Assembly: GCF_001039355.2 (NCBI RefSeq)
Contig: NW_019775788.1
Location: 44,142-82,712 of the forward strand
Source of the DNA: Lingula anatina
Taxonomy: Eukaryota; Brachiopoda; Lingulata; Lingulida; Lingulidae
DNA: 38,571 nucleotides
Direction: 5' to 3'
Every line of letters starts with the position of its first letter. Position 1 is the first letter of the stretch. Positions 21,801 through 32,648 of this stretch are shown piece by piece. The position numbers and the translations under genes are program-made. The notes under the pieces were generated by a model that was not told the origin of the DNA, did not search any database, and saw only the letters and a program-made list of their open reading frames with translations.

Positions 21801-23085
21801 GTGGATGTCAGTCAATGTGACGTGATTTTTTGTAATTGAGTCGCAAACGTCTCAAATAATCTTAAGATTACACCAGGGTCTGGCATACTTAATTGTTTAT
21901 TGCTTGTTTTATTAATTACATTCATTGCCCGATCATCTTGTGAAACTGCACGGGTGGTGTAGGCTTCTTGTGGATTGTGTTTTTATTTCAATGCGAGGCC
22001 TACTGATCTTGTTTATCTACTTATAACTCTCTCATACTCCACGTAACACGTGTCACACCGTATTGTGCATTAATTCTTATTTCTATTTTTATTCTAAATT
22101 TTAGCCACTCAACCAATGATACATGTTTGATTATAGATTACTTTTTTTACCAGAAAACGGGTTTATTAGGTATAGATGTCAATTCTCTTAACAATTGAAA
22201 TCAGGAATGGAGCAATTATTAAAACCAGCAGGAGATATTGGTTCCCTCTCTTTTTAAAGGTTTAACACGCATAGTTTGCATTGCCAGTAATATTTAGCGG
22301 AACAAAAGTGACAGTGTCTAACTTTTGTGAACTAGATGTACCGGGACTACTCTGGGTTAAAAGAACAAATGCATAATGTAAATCGTTAAAGGTTCTTTTT
22401 GATGTGAATGTAGAATGGTCGGGAGCTATTTCATATTGGGGTGAAATAGTGGTATAAGCTAAGGTCATGTACCGTGTATGGCACTGTGTACTAGTATATA
22501 CATGTATCTACGATAATTGGCGGCCATTTTGAATACATCACGTTTCCCATGTAGGGATTCTTTGGAATTTTATTATGTCGAGGAAACACAAAACGTTTAA
22601 TATTATTACCAGAACGTTACCATGTTTTTTATTATTTATTTTTTTTAAATAAAAACGTTATAAAACTTTCTGTGTTTTCTGAGAAGCATCAGGTTTTGCC
22701 AATTTAACCTGAACTATTACACTACACATTTATTATGCTGTAAATTTATGCGGTAAATATTTATGCTTAAATATCAACAGAGGTTTTGTTTGTGATATAC
22801 GTAATTATCCTTAGTATAGGAGGAGAACTTCCACTAATTCTGCTGGGTATCATAGCTTTAATTTCATTCAATGAAGTTTTATTTATTTATTCATTTATTT
22901 ATTCTTTGGGTATTGAATGTAGAAAGCAAATGGTGTGCTAGTTTGTTTCTGTTCAGTTTTGATGTCGGTGACGAAGCTGCATATTATGCAATTTTTTCCA
23001 AAAAGGGTTCTGGTTCAAAAGTTGTGCACTTACTGACTAGCAGAAAAAACAATGAATTTTTATATATATATATATATTTCTTATA
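21801..23085. other. 3' flank of copy B
   Basis: Gene-free and paralogous to 16162-17440. Short open frames here contain ATTT-type low-complexity translation and show no conservation of frame between the two flanks. Confidence 0.6.
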
Positions 23086-23164
23086 TATGACCTGCTTTTT
23101 AAGGATGCGATTCATATGTTATAAACCATTCCTTTTTAAATCGTATATGTGCTTTTAATCTTAA

Positions 23165-23575
23165 TGTGAAATGCTATAGATTTGCAATGTACCGGTAGTA
23201 TGTTATCACTCTTTATACATCATGGTTCCAAACCATGTGTTTTATCGCGTAAGTTCTTGTTTTTATCTTTATGGGACAAGCTATAGACTTACCATCTTTA
23301 CTATATAATATGTCATCACTTAATATATCATGGTTCCAAACCATAAATGTGTTTTATCGTGTAAGTTCTTGTTTTTATCTTTATGGGACAAGCTATAGAC
23401 TTACCATCTTTACTATATAATATGTCATCACTTAATATATCATGGTTCCAAACCATAAATGTGTTTTATCGTGTAAGTTCTTTTTTCATCTATATGATAC
23501 AAGTTATAGAGTTACCAAGTTTATAGTATGTCATCACTTACTATATCATGGTTCCAATCCATAACTTAAAATCCT
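23165..23575. repeat. Tandem array, about 110-bp unit, four copies
   Basis: The marker TGT(C/T)ATCACT recurs at 23201, 23311, 23423 and 23529 (periods 110, 112, 106). The middle two units are nearly identical and the outer two more diverged, the usual pattern for an array homogenised from the centre. Each unit contains CATGGTTCCAAACCAT, a near-palindrome. Confidence 0.9.
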
Positions 23576-23700
23576 TTTTAGTGTGTTTGTGAAAAGTGCG
23601 AGTTCTACTAGTGTACTGGTACATGCAATATACGTACCTGTACATGTACATGTATATAATCACCCCGTATCTCAAATTCCACAGTGGTATGTCCTAAATT

Positions 23701-23935
23701 GGGTTCCTATACTTATATCGATCCATCTGGATCGACCTTACTCCCTGGAGGTTCACACTAAATTGCTATCAGCTCAAGAGGTTTAAATGTCTGTCATGGC
23801 TACTGAATCAGATAGGGTAAAGATAATTACCCCCTAACAGTTTTACTAGGCGTGGCAGACATTTAAGCCAGTTGATCGCAATTTAGTGAGACTCTCCTGG
23901 GAGACAGATCGATCCAAAACTATGTGGGAATGCTC
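23701..23935 (-). mobile_element. MITE, copy 1, with 9-bp target duplication
   Basis: Flanked by the direct 9-mer TCCTAAATT (23692-23700 and 23936-23944). The ends are inverted relatives containing ATCGATCC / GGATCGAT. Its reverse complement matches 32649-32858 along most of its length, including GGCTTAAATGTCTG and GGGGGTAATTATCT. There is no coding capacity. A 9-bp duplication is typical of Mutator-like elements, but the class assignment is tentative. Confidence 0.65.
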
Positions 23936-24095
23936 TCCTAAATTACAACTTAAACCCATGGTATGTTATGTGCTTTATGTAGTCCAAGTCAGTAATTAAG
24001 TTTGTTGAGTTATATTACAATTCTGTTGCTTTTGCTTCTTAGTGCTGAAATAAAACGAATCAAAAAATTTAAATGGTTGAATTTTTAATGGAAAC

Positions 24096-24303
24096 TAAGT
24101 TTAAATGTGGTTTGATAACCGTTAGACACAGTAAAACCAAACTGCTTTTAAAGTATACATTATATCTAATAAATTAAGTTTAAATGTGGTATGATAACCA
24201 GTAGACAGTCAAACCACAATAAAGGCATACATAATATCTAGTAAGTTAAGTTTTAATGTGGTTCGATAACCGTTAGACACAGTCAAACCACACTGCTTTT
24301 TAA
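24096..24303. repeat. Minisatellite, 72-79-bp unit (left part)
   Basis: Units beginning TAAGTTTAAATGTGGT and containing GATAACCGTTAGACACAG start at 24096, 24175 and 24247. The array resumes at 25599 after the retroelement fragment. Confidence 0.8.
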
Positions 24304-25206
24304 GACTTTTGCTACATGTCCTATTTTACCACAACAATTACAGTAAAAATTGCGAGCAAAACAATCAGTTCTAAGATGTGTGTACTCACCACATCCTTGA
24401 CACATCGGCCATTCTCTTATCGGATTTCGTTGTTGAGGATAGTTCGTATGTCTAGCTGATGTTAATGTGTACTCTGAGCGTCGCAGATACTTGCTGCTTT
24501 GGTGCATACGCCTGGAGTTGGGAGTGAATTTTCTTGGAGAGTCCATAGGGCTCTTTCTTGGAGTTGGAAAGTTTGTTTCATTCCTGGTTTTACTTGGGTC
24601 TTGCAATAAATAGATTGCAGACTGTGCACTGACGGCGTCATTAATTGAACTCTGAAGAGTGTCTATTTTCTCTGTTATCATTTTTATGTCATTTCGTTGA
24701 CCTCTTCTCGTCGGCTGAACAGCGTTTTCTGCAATGCGCGCGTGGTGCATAAGAGAATCAAAGTCTGTGGGCTCCCTCTGCAATACAAATGGGCGGATTT
24801 CGGGGAGTAACCCATTCATTACCACTGTAAATGCCGTCCCCTCATCTAAACGCGCACGTTTGGCGTCGTGACGCATCGACTCAATGTACCTCTGTACTGG
24901 TTCTTCTGGAAGTTGATGACGCTTGAAAAATTCTGAGGCTTTCTCCCAAGTTTCTCCGGATTTCAGTTCATATTGCTGTCGGAACTCGCGGACAAGCGAT
25001 TTCCAGTCTTTTTGTACTTCCACTGTTAAACAATCGTACCAGTTTAACACTGTTGGATTCAGTAAGAGAGGAAATAAGGCGGTGATTTGTTCATCTTCTA
25101 GTTTTTTATACTGAGTATAGTTTTCAAATTGTTTTAACCATCTTTCTACATCTTCGTTTGCGTTACCAGTAAACTTTTCTGGCGCTAAAGTCAAATCTGA
25201 GGACAT
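24283..25206 (-). CDS. LTR-retrotransposon Gag fragment with zinc knuckle
   Basis: A single open frame of 307 codons. Residues about 1-150 look like a retrotransposon Gag capsid region (FTGNANEDVERWLKQFE, then an RYIESMRHDAKRA stretch). Near the C-terminus is one complete CCHC zinc knuckle (CQGCGEYTHLRTDC). A second knuckle starts (CNCCGKIGH) but its final cysteine is missing, because the last residues are encoded by the flanking minisatellite and not by the element. Protease, reverse transcriptase and integrase are absent. This is a defective, 3'-truncated genomic relic, most like Ty3/gypsy-group Gag by its knuckle layout and primer-site context. It has no functional link to the TIR genes. 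Confidence 0.8.
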   Translation of the reverse strand: MSSDLTLAPEKFTGNANEDVERWLKQFENYTQYKKLEDEQITALFPLLLNPTVLNWYDCLTVEVQKDWKSLVREFRQQYELKSGETWEKASEFFKRHQLPEEPVQRYIESMRHDAKRARLDEGTAFTVVMNGLLPEIRPFVLQREPTDFDSLMHHARIAENAVQPTRRGQRNDIKMITEKIDTLQSSINDAVSAQSAIYLLQDPSKTRNETNFPTPRKSPMDSPRKFTPNSRRMHQSSKYLRRSEYTLTSARHTNYPQQRNPIREWPMCQGCGEYTHLRTDCFARNFYCNCCGKIGHVAKVLKSSVV

Positions 25207-25598
25207 CTTCGTCTTTTTTCAGTTACTAATTGTTGCTAGGATAATGACTTTTGGCGATTTTCAATACCCAGCATACTCAGTTTTCGCTGCACTGGGGCAC
25301 TGACGATGTTTGCCCTTGGGTGGATGGTGTGAACCCTTCGGTGTCTACGCTCCTGCCGCCGTCATCACCATAACTGTATCGCCGTTCCACCTGCCTCGGT
25401 AGAGCGGGGATCGATTTTTCCTCCACCACTTGTTATAGTGAGGAATGACGACAGCAGTTTGGAGCTTTCGAACGTTTATTCACCGACTCTTGGAGAAACT
25501 TAACTTACACTCAATAACTCTTTGTCTTTTTACTCTTTTGATTCCGCTTTAATTGCTATCTGTAATTAGTGAAAGTGTAAGTAATTTGCTTTACAACA
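24304..25598 (-). mobile_element. Truncated LTR retroelement (5' LTR, leader and gag only)
   Basis: Read on the minus strand, a candidate LTR (25598-25431) is followed by TGGTGGAGG (a primer-binding-site-like motif), about 220 nt of leader and the gag frame, then stops abruptly in the second zinc knuckle. Both sides continue in the same minisatellite, so the element sits inside the array. Confidence 0.7.
25431..25598 (-). repeat. Candidate short LTR (168 bp)
   Basis: On the minus strand it begins TGTTGTAAAGC and ends ACTATAACA, giving the TG...CA boundaries expected of an LTR. It contains GAATAAACG (a polyadenylation signal) and lies directly upstream of the primer-site-like motif. No second LTR is in the window, so the boundaries cannot be confirmed. 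Confidence 0.5.
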
Positions 25599-25735
25599 GT
25601 ATAAAACATATCTATTAAGTTAAGTTTGATAACTAGTAGACACAGTCAAACCACAATAAAAGTATACATAATATCTAATAAGGGTAAACTATTGGAACCG
25701 TTAGACACAGTCTACAGTGTACACTACTTTTTAAG
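25599..25735. repeat. Minisatellite (right part)
   Basis: Continuation of the array at 24096: units with GATAACTAGTAGACACAG and ACCGTTAGACACAG, diverging toward the right. Confidence 0.7.
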
Positions 25736-26212
25736 TATTGTGCACACCGTCCCCAGTGAGCTAAAAAACTAGTCTTGCAAAATAAGAGTCATCTGCCGTT
25801 ATACATATGTCAGATATGACCGCTAACCTACTCCTTAAACAAAAGTCACCTGAAGCTGAAAACCCCTCTTCCTGTAGGAAACCGGTAGCTCAGCTTAAGA
25901 GCCATGGTGTGAGCCGGTCATATGATATGGGCAGAAGCTGCCTCCTTGCGACTGTTCCTTATCTGGCTTTAACCAGTGTATCTGGTACTATAGGGAGATC
26001 TGAACATACAACCATATGAACCAATAGCTGTAAGAGATAATATAAGATCAGTAAATATAATAAGTAGGGGTGCGGGGACAAACGCCTGCATTGATACAGT
26101 GGATATAGGTCGACATGTTATAAGTAGAGGACAGCGTGCCTACGTATACAAGGACCTCGGGGTATTGGCTTGTATGCTTCGATGCTTAATCAGGCCTAGT
26201 TTTATGTACGGA
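25736..26212. other. Unassigned unique sequence
   Basis: Slightly more GC-rich than its neighbours and without a second copy in the window. One 70-codon plus-strand frame (25807-26019) is open, but no domain or splice context supports it. Confidence 0.4.
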
Positions 26213-26316
26213 ATCTCGTTTTCTCTCGTCACTAGTTTGTTTTGGGGTGTCTATATCGGCTTAGATCTCGTTTTCTCTCGCCACTAGTTTGTTTTGGGGT
26301 GTCTATATCGGCTTAT
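26213..26316. repeat. 52-bp tandem duplication at the start of the second unit
   Basis: ATCTCGTTTTCTCTCG begins at 26213 and again at 26265. The same sequence occurs once at about 4153 and 5719. It marks the left edge of homology between the two large units. Confidence 0.8.
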
Positions 26317-27245
26317 TGAGTCTACAAGACGACTCAGCTCTGTAGTTGACAACTTCAGTTAAATGTCTTGGAAATGTAAAATAAAGCTAAAAAGATAGAG
26401 ACAACCTTACGCCTTTTAAATATTCTCAAGCTAGATAGGGTCTTTCTCGAACCTTTTATATTAAAACATCATATGAATACACGCTGTCCAGTATAAATGT
26501 CGATATATATGGCATTTTAATGTAGGTGAACTATTTGACGTCGGAGACAGTCCACCTTACACTATCAAAGTACTGTATGCATATCTTCGCTCTGACTACC
26601 TTGATAGATCGAATTTTGTGTAAACAAAAAGGTCAAATTACTTACGAACACGATTGAAATCTCGTTCCTTATTGTCTCGTTATAAGCTACTAACTGAAAA
26701 AAACCGCTTATATAAGAATTAAATACGCAGCGCTGAATAAGATGTTGACTGCTAACATATAGTCTATAAACGTTATCCAGTTTTTATTTCTAATGATAAT
26801 AGGCTAATATTTTCCCAATTTGGAGCATGGGCCTGTTCAAATAGTACATGTATATATACATGAAGCATATATCAGATTTAGATGGGAGAAAGTCACCGTG
26901 TATACGCAGTGATTTCTTAGAATTGTGATTAGAAATAACTCACATGTCATTAGATATGCTGACAGGGTAGTGTACATGTGATAGGGGGGCGTTTCAAAAG
27001 AAAAAAAAGAAGCCGCCTTAACCTCCACTTTCAGACCGATAGGTCAAGAAGTTGGTAGTAGTTCATAAAATAAAAAATAAAAAAAAATACAATCTTCGTT
27101 TCAGACCAATAGATCTACAAATAAACTTGCTTTCTCCAAGCCGGTTAACTTATGATTGATATTTCTTAAAAGAAGAGTTCCAAATTTGTGTATTAAAGTT
27201 AAAACAAACTTTTCGACCGAATTTCTTTCATGAAACGACCCTAGA
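26317..27245. repeat. Upstream flank of secreted-protein gene 2
   Basis: Paralogous to 6056-6965 and co-linear with it, with scattered substitutions and short indels. No gene. Confidence 0.75.
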
Positions 27246-27269
27246 TCACGTGAGGGAAGGGGTATATAA
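27246..27269 (+). promoter_or_regulatory. E-box plus TATA box promoter, secreted-protein gene 2
   Basis: TCACGTGA (27246-27253) and TATATAA (27263-27269) are conserved in sequence and spacing with 6966-6989. The transposon begins 24 bp after the TATA box, so the normal initiation region is split from the coding exon. Confidence 0.75.
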
Positions 27270-27293
27270 GCCCCTCAGCCAGTTTTCAGACTA

Positions 27294-28712
27294 CACTGTA
27301 AAAACAGTGTTTAGCATTTAAATACATACAACACACGTTAGGCACCTATACGCATTTAGAAATCTGTGTAAATGCTAAACGCGTATAGCTTTTCAAACGT
27401 TTCACAGAAGAAAAAGCTAGACACGTTGGCATTGTTACACGTTTAGCTATGTGTTTAGCTTCACCGGCATATGATTCTATAACAAGTCTATCACAAGCTA
27501 AGCACATTGGCTAAGCACTTCCCCTGCTAAGTGCGTGAGGCTGCTAAACATATGGAGCTGCTATACATTGTAGGTGTGGAATTCCTTAACGCGTGGAGCT
27601 GCTAAACAACATGTTTAGCTTTTCAAGCTCGTCACAGAAAAAATGCTTTACAATCCCATATATACGATCCCATAACAAGTTTATTACAAGACACAACAAT
27701 TTTGCTTAACACTTCCCCTTGTAAACATATGGGGCTGTTGGAGGCGAGAAGCAGCCTGCTGAAACGCGTTGTGTGTTATTATTTAAAATAGGCCTATTAA
27801 GTAATAATCCAAATAACAAATAACGTTTTCACGACGTTATCAGCTGGTTACATGATGGTATAGGTGGTATAGAATAACGTCATGGTAACGTTAAGGGTGT
27901 TTTTAACTCCATGCAAAATGATGCCCTTGCAGTTTTATAAGCGTTTTATAACATTCTGGAAAAACATTATTTAATGTTTTGAAAACTTTTTTAATTAATC
28001 ACCAAAACACGTTTTATGCTGTATGAACTACAGTTAGCGGTTAATTCCAAAATGGGCTTGGGTTAGTCGGCGACTAGAGCGGTGCGATTTGAAAAATATT
28101 CAGACTATCGTTACCAAATTAACCAGCATGTGATGAAAGCTTAAATAAACCATTATAATGAATACCCCACCATCATCCTGATGTTCTATTGTTCATTACT
28201 TCCGGAAAAAATAAATGAACATCAATACCTTAACGCAATTTATCAAAATATGAAAAAAAATGTTTTAAAGTAAAAGTGATAGTTGTTTCGTGTCTTTAGT
28301 AAACTAGTGAATTTTCCTAACTTGTTTTTCAGAAATATATTCCAATTAACTTCCTCGCAAGGTCAGCTAACACAAGGATGAATAAGTCCCGCTGTAAAGA
28401 TGATGGTGTGAATCAACTATGTTGACAGTTCACGGTACCCTGTTTTAGATAGAGAGCTATAGCAGTTAAAGGTGACCGTGACTTCGCGCGCGCGCGCGTG
28501 TATGTGCGTGTGTGAGAGAGTGACTGAAACAGTTGAAAACGTTACAACCTTAAAGTTAAACAAATACACCCTACATTTATTAGGCGTCAAGCACGTCAAA
28601 GCGTGTAACATGTTAATAGGCTAAACGTGCTTAGGTGCTAAACGCGTGGAAAAAATGAAACAAAACAGGCGCTTAGAAATGTGTCTCAGAGCTAAACACT
28701 GTTTTTACAGTG
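27294..28712. mobile_element. Non-autonomous DNA transposon (1419 bp) in the 5' UTR
   Basis: A perfect 22-bp terminal inverted repeat (27294-27315 and 28691-28712) begins CACTGTAAAAACAGTG, itself a palindrome. A TA duplication flanks it (27292-27293, 28713-28714). The empty site is preserved in the other gene as CTACCTG at 7011-7017, so the insertion is certain. Subterminal copies of GCTAAAC(A/G)C(G/A) in both orientations resemble the short-motif arrays of CACTA/EnSpm elements. The TA duplication would instead fit Tc1/mariner-like integration, so the superfamily is unsettled. There is no transposase. It includes an alternating CG tract at 28486-28498. Confidence 0.9.
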
Positions 28713-28745
28713 TACCTGATATCGTAGCAGACTTATTGCTCATAC

Positions 28746-28754
28746 ATGCAGTGA
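28746..28754 (+). promoter_or_regulatory. Minimal upstream ORF (Met-Gln-stop)
   Basis: ATG-CAG-TGA 34 nt before the start codon of secreted-protein gene 2, equivalent to 7045-7053 in copy 1. Confidence 0.4.
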
Positions 28755-28779
28755 GAGAAGTCTTTAAAGGAAGAAAAAC

Positions 28780-30516
28780 ATGTCAACAAGGGAGTTGTTC
28801 AGGTGCGTTTAATTACAAAAAGTTTAGAGTTTATGTTTTTAATTTTATGATACAAAAAATAATAAATAGATAAATAAAAGAAAGAAAGAAAGAACGAATT
28901 CTGCATTTCTTGTATTGGATAAGCTTATTTCACGGCATTCAAATTAATCTAAAAAAGAGAGACAGAATTTAAATACTGTTTGGTTTATTTAACTACGAAG
29001 CGACTGTATTGTTGAGTGCTTTGTATTACTTTATGGTTAAATCATTAAGTATTTAATCGAATTTTTCAGCTCTAATATTTTACTGATCTGCTTTCCGATA
29101 ATTTCAAAGTTGCAATATACATGTACTACATATATTCCATATGGTCAACACAGAAATAAATCCTCTCCGGCTTTTATTACAGATTTCTCACTTTCCTGGT
29201 AATCTGTGGGCTAACAGCGGGGTACCAGGAGGTACAAGGTAACGGTAATACCTGATATAATTATTTCTTTTAATTTATTTGATTTCATATTACACTGTAC
29301 TGAGCATGCGCTGATGTCTTTTATAAATAGCATTCCTATAAGGAAATGTACATGTAAGATACGTACAATTTTTACCTGGATGATCATGTGCACAAAATAT
29401 ATACAAACACCTACATTTTACTATTGTCAATGTGTACACCTGTGATTTCTACTTAGAAGCAACTTACGGTGAACTTCCGATAAAATTGTTTGATATGCCA
29501 GTATTCAAACCGACACCTAAACGCGACCAGGAGTGTCTAGTGTAAAAAAGATATGGTTGGCATCGTTTTTGCGGTATTTGTTCTTTACTGAAATTAAATC
29601 AATAAGGTGAAATAAGAATCAAGTGCATCTTTATTATTTTTTTTTTTCAAGTACAATTAGACTATCTTTTACACCAGAGCAAAATCAGCAGAATTGACTT
29701 TAAAATTAAATTTGAATATGTTGTTTTTATTTCTTGGTTCTGGTAATCATAGGCGAATTTTTACTTACAGATGCGGGGCATAATGTTGATGAAAACAAAC
29801 GGGCACTGCGTCTCCCAAGGTAACGTGATTTTAATGCAAATTTACTATCTAATTAACTACATGCTACTTATCTAATTTAGGCTTTTCTTTTTGTTAAATC
29901 ATTTTATCCATCTTATCTTACTGTTTTACTTTTTTAATCTGAAAAATCAATCGAACAGTTCATACTGATTCAATATAATTTTTTTTGACATTTTCATGAA
30001 GATAAAAAGGGATTGAAAGAAGTACATTTTTCTTGGAAAGTTCAGGATGCCGTAAGGAATACAAAAGAAAAAAAGATATGTAATCGAGAAAGAGAAGAAA
30101 TAATCAAGCAAGCGAATAAACGGCAAAATACTGCACTAGAAATTGCGTCAGTTAAAAAACGCTTTATTCGATAAACTAAAACTAATTAAAGAGATCAGCA
30201 GACAAACCAATAATCTAACTATTGTGCTTTCAGCTCCCTTCCCCTCAGCAAGGTCAAACATGCCGAGAAAGTCTTGATGAAGACACCCCATCGGAAAGTC
30301 ACTGTGGAATTCTCTGGGTACTTTGGCCGACGTAACAGCGTCGGGGTGCGGAAGAGAGATATTCTATTCGTGATCAAACACGTGATCGAAGAAGGGGCAC
30401 TGAAAGGGATGAAAAATGTCACCATATCCGACTTTGAGAAGGCTGCCAAAGCACTTAGTAAAAAAGCAACCTTTGGCGACGCTGTGTATAAATATGTTGC
30501 TAGCATTGTCAGATAG
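28780..30516 (+). CDS. Small secreted basic protein, unknown family (copy 2)
   Basis: Exons 28780-28802, 29183-29238, 29771-29819 and 30234-30516 have the same lengths (23, 56, 49, 283 nt) and phases as copy 1, giving 136 residues without disruption. The signal peptide differs only at Val20 to Ala. By hand I count about 14 amino-acid replacements and about 7 silent changes against copy 1. Replacements are spread through the mature chain (for example Glu29Gly, His40Arg, Phe108Ser, Arg117Leu). The mature chain is still cysteine-free and keeps GYFGRR and VRKR. The coding frame is intact, but its leader is interrupted by the 1419-bp transposon, so expression may differ from copy 1. It lies about 2.7 kb upstream of ankyrin-TIR copy C. 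Confidence 0.85.
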
Positions 30517-30624
30517 TTTGTTGAGTGAGTGTGATACATATACATATACAATAAGGTGCGTTGCAGATATGTCGGCATATTCACGCCAATGTCCATAAGA
30601 GAACTGCCTTTGGGAATTTATACA

Positions 30625-30630
30625 AATAAA
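30625..30630 (+). terminator. Polyadenylation signal AATAAA
   Basis: Canonical hexamer 109 nt after the stop, conserved in position with 8940-8945. Confidence 0.65.
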
Positions 30631-30693
30631 TATCTGATAACCGACATGTAGTAGCGCTCCTCCATTATTAATTACAACTACAATATCCACGCA

Positions 30694-30694
30694 T

Positions 30695-30729
<35 letters not shown>

Positions 30730-30732
30730 TTT
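30694..30732. repeat. (TTTA)n microsatellite
   Basis: About ten TTTA units. The paralogous position (9008-9024) is a pure T run. Confidence 0.9.
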
Positions 30733-31294
30733 TTTGTAAATATTTGCCAGCTCTCAATTATTGATCATTCTCAATAATCGACCTCCTGCTGTTGGCATCC
30801 AAATAATATTTGTCTAAAAATCATACATCTTTGACTGCAGACTTAACTATTGAGTACTGAAAACTGAATAAAAACGTTCACTATGCCCATTGCAGTACGT
30901 CTGAATCAAAACCTTCACTGTGACCATTATTAACCCGATTCATGCACTTAGAGAAGAACTATTTAAGGAATTAAAACAAGTGACAGGTATTAAAACTGTG
31001 GCTGACATTTAAGCACAGATCCTAACGCACTGACAGATCCAGTATTTTGTTAAGGGAGCGTGTGTGTGTGTGTGTGGGGGGGGACGCATTGTTCCCCCTT
31101 ATTCCGCCAAGGTATCGTCCAAACGATATGTTAGATATGGTGTAAGTCTAGATTATTTACGTATAAGAATATATAGAAATAAAATACAACCCTATTTCTT
31201 TGGCAGATAATATGATATTTTCTACAGTAAACCGCTAACAGCCACACATTGCGTTTGTTGAGACAGTTGCGTCGTACATCAATAGCAATAAAAG

Positions 31295-31304
31295 GGGAAT
31301 TCCC
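31295..31304. promoter_or_regulatory. Candidate kappa-B site
   Basis: GGGAATTCCC, same as 9521-9530, about 2 kb before the start of ankyrin-TIR copy C. It lies within a segment nearly identical to copy A's intergenic region. Confidence 0.3.
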
Positions 31305-31539
31305 TTAAAATCCCCCTTGTCACCTCTATTAATAATACCTGTAGCCGAGTCGCCATTGTGCAGGTCGTTACCAGCTGGTAAGTTAACGTGATATTTTATC
31401 AAATTTTGAGGTGTGATGTCAACCACATCAGTGTCAACGGGTGACATACAACTAGTCGTAACTAAGATGTAATAGGGTTGTTGACATTTCGGTAAAAAAC
31501 TGCGAATTACAACATGTAAATGGCAGTGTTTACGCGTAA

Positions 31540-32509
31540 AGAGCGAGCTGGGAAATTTGACGTTTCGGTTTCGGTTTGTACCTGAATGTGTTGTCCCGCT
31601 AAAAAAATAATAATCCAGTTTAAAATGATTTGAATGGTTATTTGCACTGATAGGAATGATATGTGTGTGTGTGTGTGTGTGTATGTGTGTGCGTTAGTGT
31701 AGGTGTGTGTGTGCGTTTGTGTAGTGTCTCTCCTCCCACTTCTCATTGTGAAGTCATGTAAACGCTAGCGCTAAGGTGTATAGCTACAGGGTCACTAGTG
31801 AATGAGTCAAACTTGGAGCGGATTACACAATTGACGAATTGAAAAGACAAAGGGATGTTTTGTATATTTACACAAAGTCAGCTTGATCGGGCTATTCTTC
31901 AAAATGTTTTGCTTTCTTCAAGAAAGAGAATGTTTTACTTTGATTCGCTTGGCAAACAAAGCAGACGAAGCAACTTTTATTATTATATATAGGACATAGA
32001 CATAGAGTTTCATTTGTTATTCTCTGTTTTTACCGCTTGTTAAAAAATATTCGTAGGGAAGTAGAAACGGGAAAGGGTTTTTATACAAGTTGTACCCCAG
32101 TATGTACAGGTAGGTCACACGGAACCCGTTGTGCCCCCCCCCCCCCCTCAACTACGTACGCCATTGTATCGTTATCATGAACTGAGTATATGAACAGACT
32201 GTGTATAACAATTTGCACCTGACTCAATCATATTTATCTCTTTTATATACATGATCTTGTTTGATTGACCAAAAATTTACTGCACTTGTTGAGACAAACA
32301 CATCAACAGCAATTTAAAAGGGAAATTCCCTTGAAATAATCCCCTCTCGTCACCTCTAATTATAGAAAGCCGCCATTTGTGCGGGCTGTTTCCAACTGGT
32401 AAGTTAACCAGGTATTTTATTAAAATGTGATTTATCTACCAAATAAATATAAACGAATGACAAATACCTCGTTGCCACTGGGGTGACGAATCGATGTTAA
32501 TATTTCGGT
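31540..32509. other. Intergenic sequence missing from the first unit
   Basis: About 970 bp without gene, corresponding to the N at 9768. It holds a GT-rich tract (31661-31723), a 14-15-C run near 32134, and from 32280 a diverged second copy of the 31250-31400 segment. Confidence 0.6.
32320..32330. promoter_or_regulatory. Candidate kappa-B site variant
   Basis: GGGAAATTCCC about 930 bp before the copy C start codon, in the diverged copy of the segment that carries the site at 31295. The core motif is kept while the flanks have changed. Confidence 0.35.
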
Positions 32510-32648
32510 ACAATGTTCCTTCCTCTGTCATGACATAATTGCTGAAATTGTTTGTCAGTAAAGATATCCGTGGGTAATTTCGATATTACTTTCCTCTTTA
32601 GACCTGAATGCATTTTGCGTGTCGATTTCCAAAATGAACAAGTCTAAG

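Noticed and set aside
23165-23575. CRISPR-like regular repetition
   Set aside because: Units are contiguous tandem repeats of about 110 bp without distinct spacers, in a eukaryotic context.
25807-26019. 70-codon plus-strand frame in the spacer
   Set aside because: No signal peptide, domain, splice partner or paralogue; length is within chance expectation.
28646-28873. Open frame crossing the transposon end and the first exon of secreted gene 2
   Set aside because: Out of frame with the conserved signal peptide and created by the insertion junction; it is noted only as a possible interfering upstream frame.
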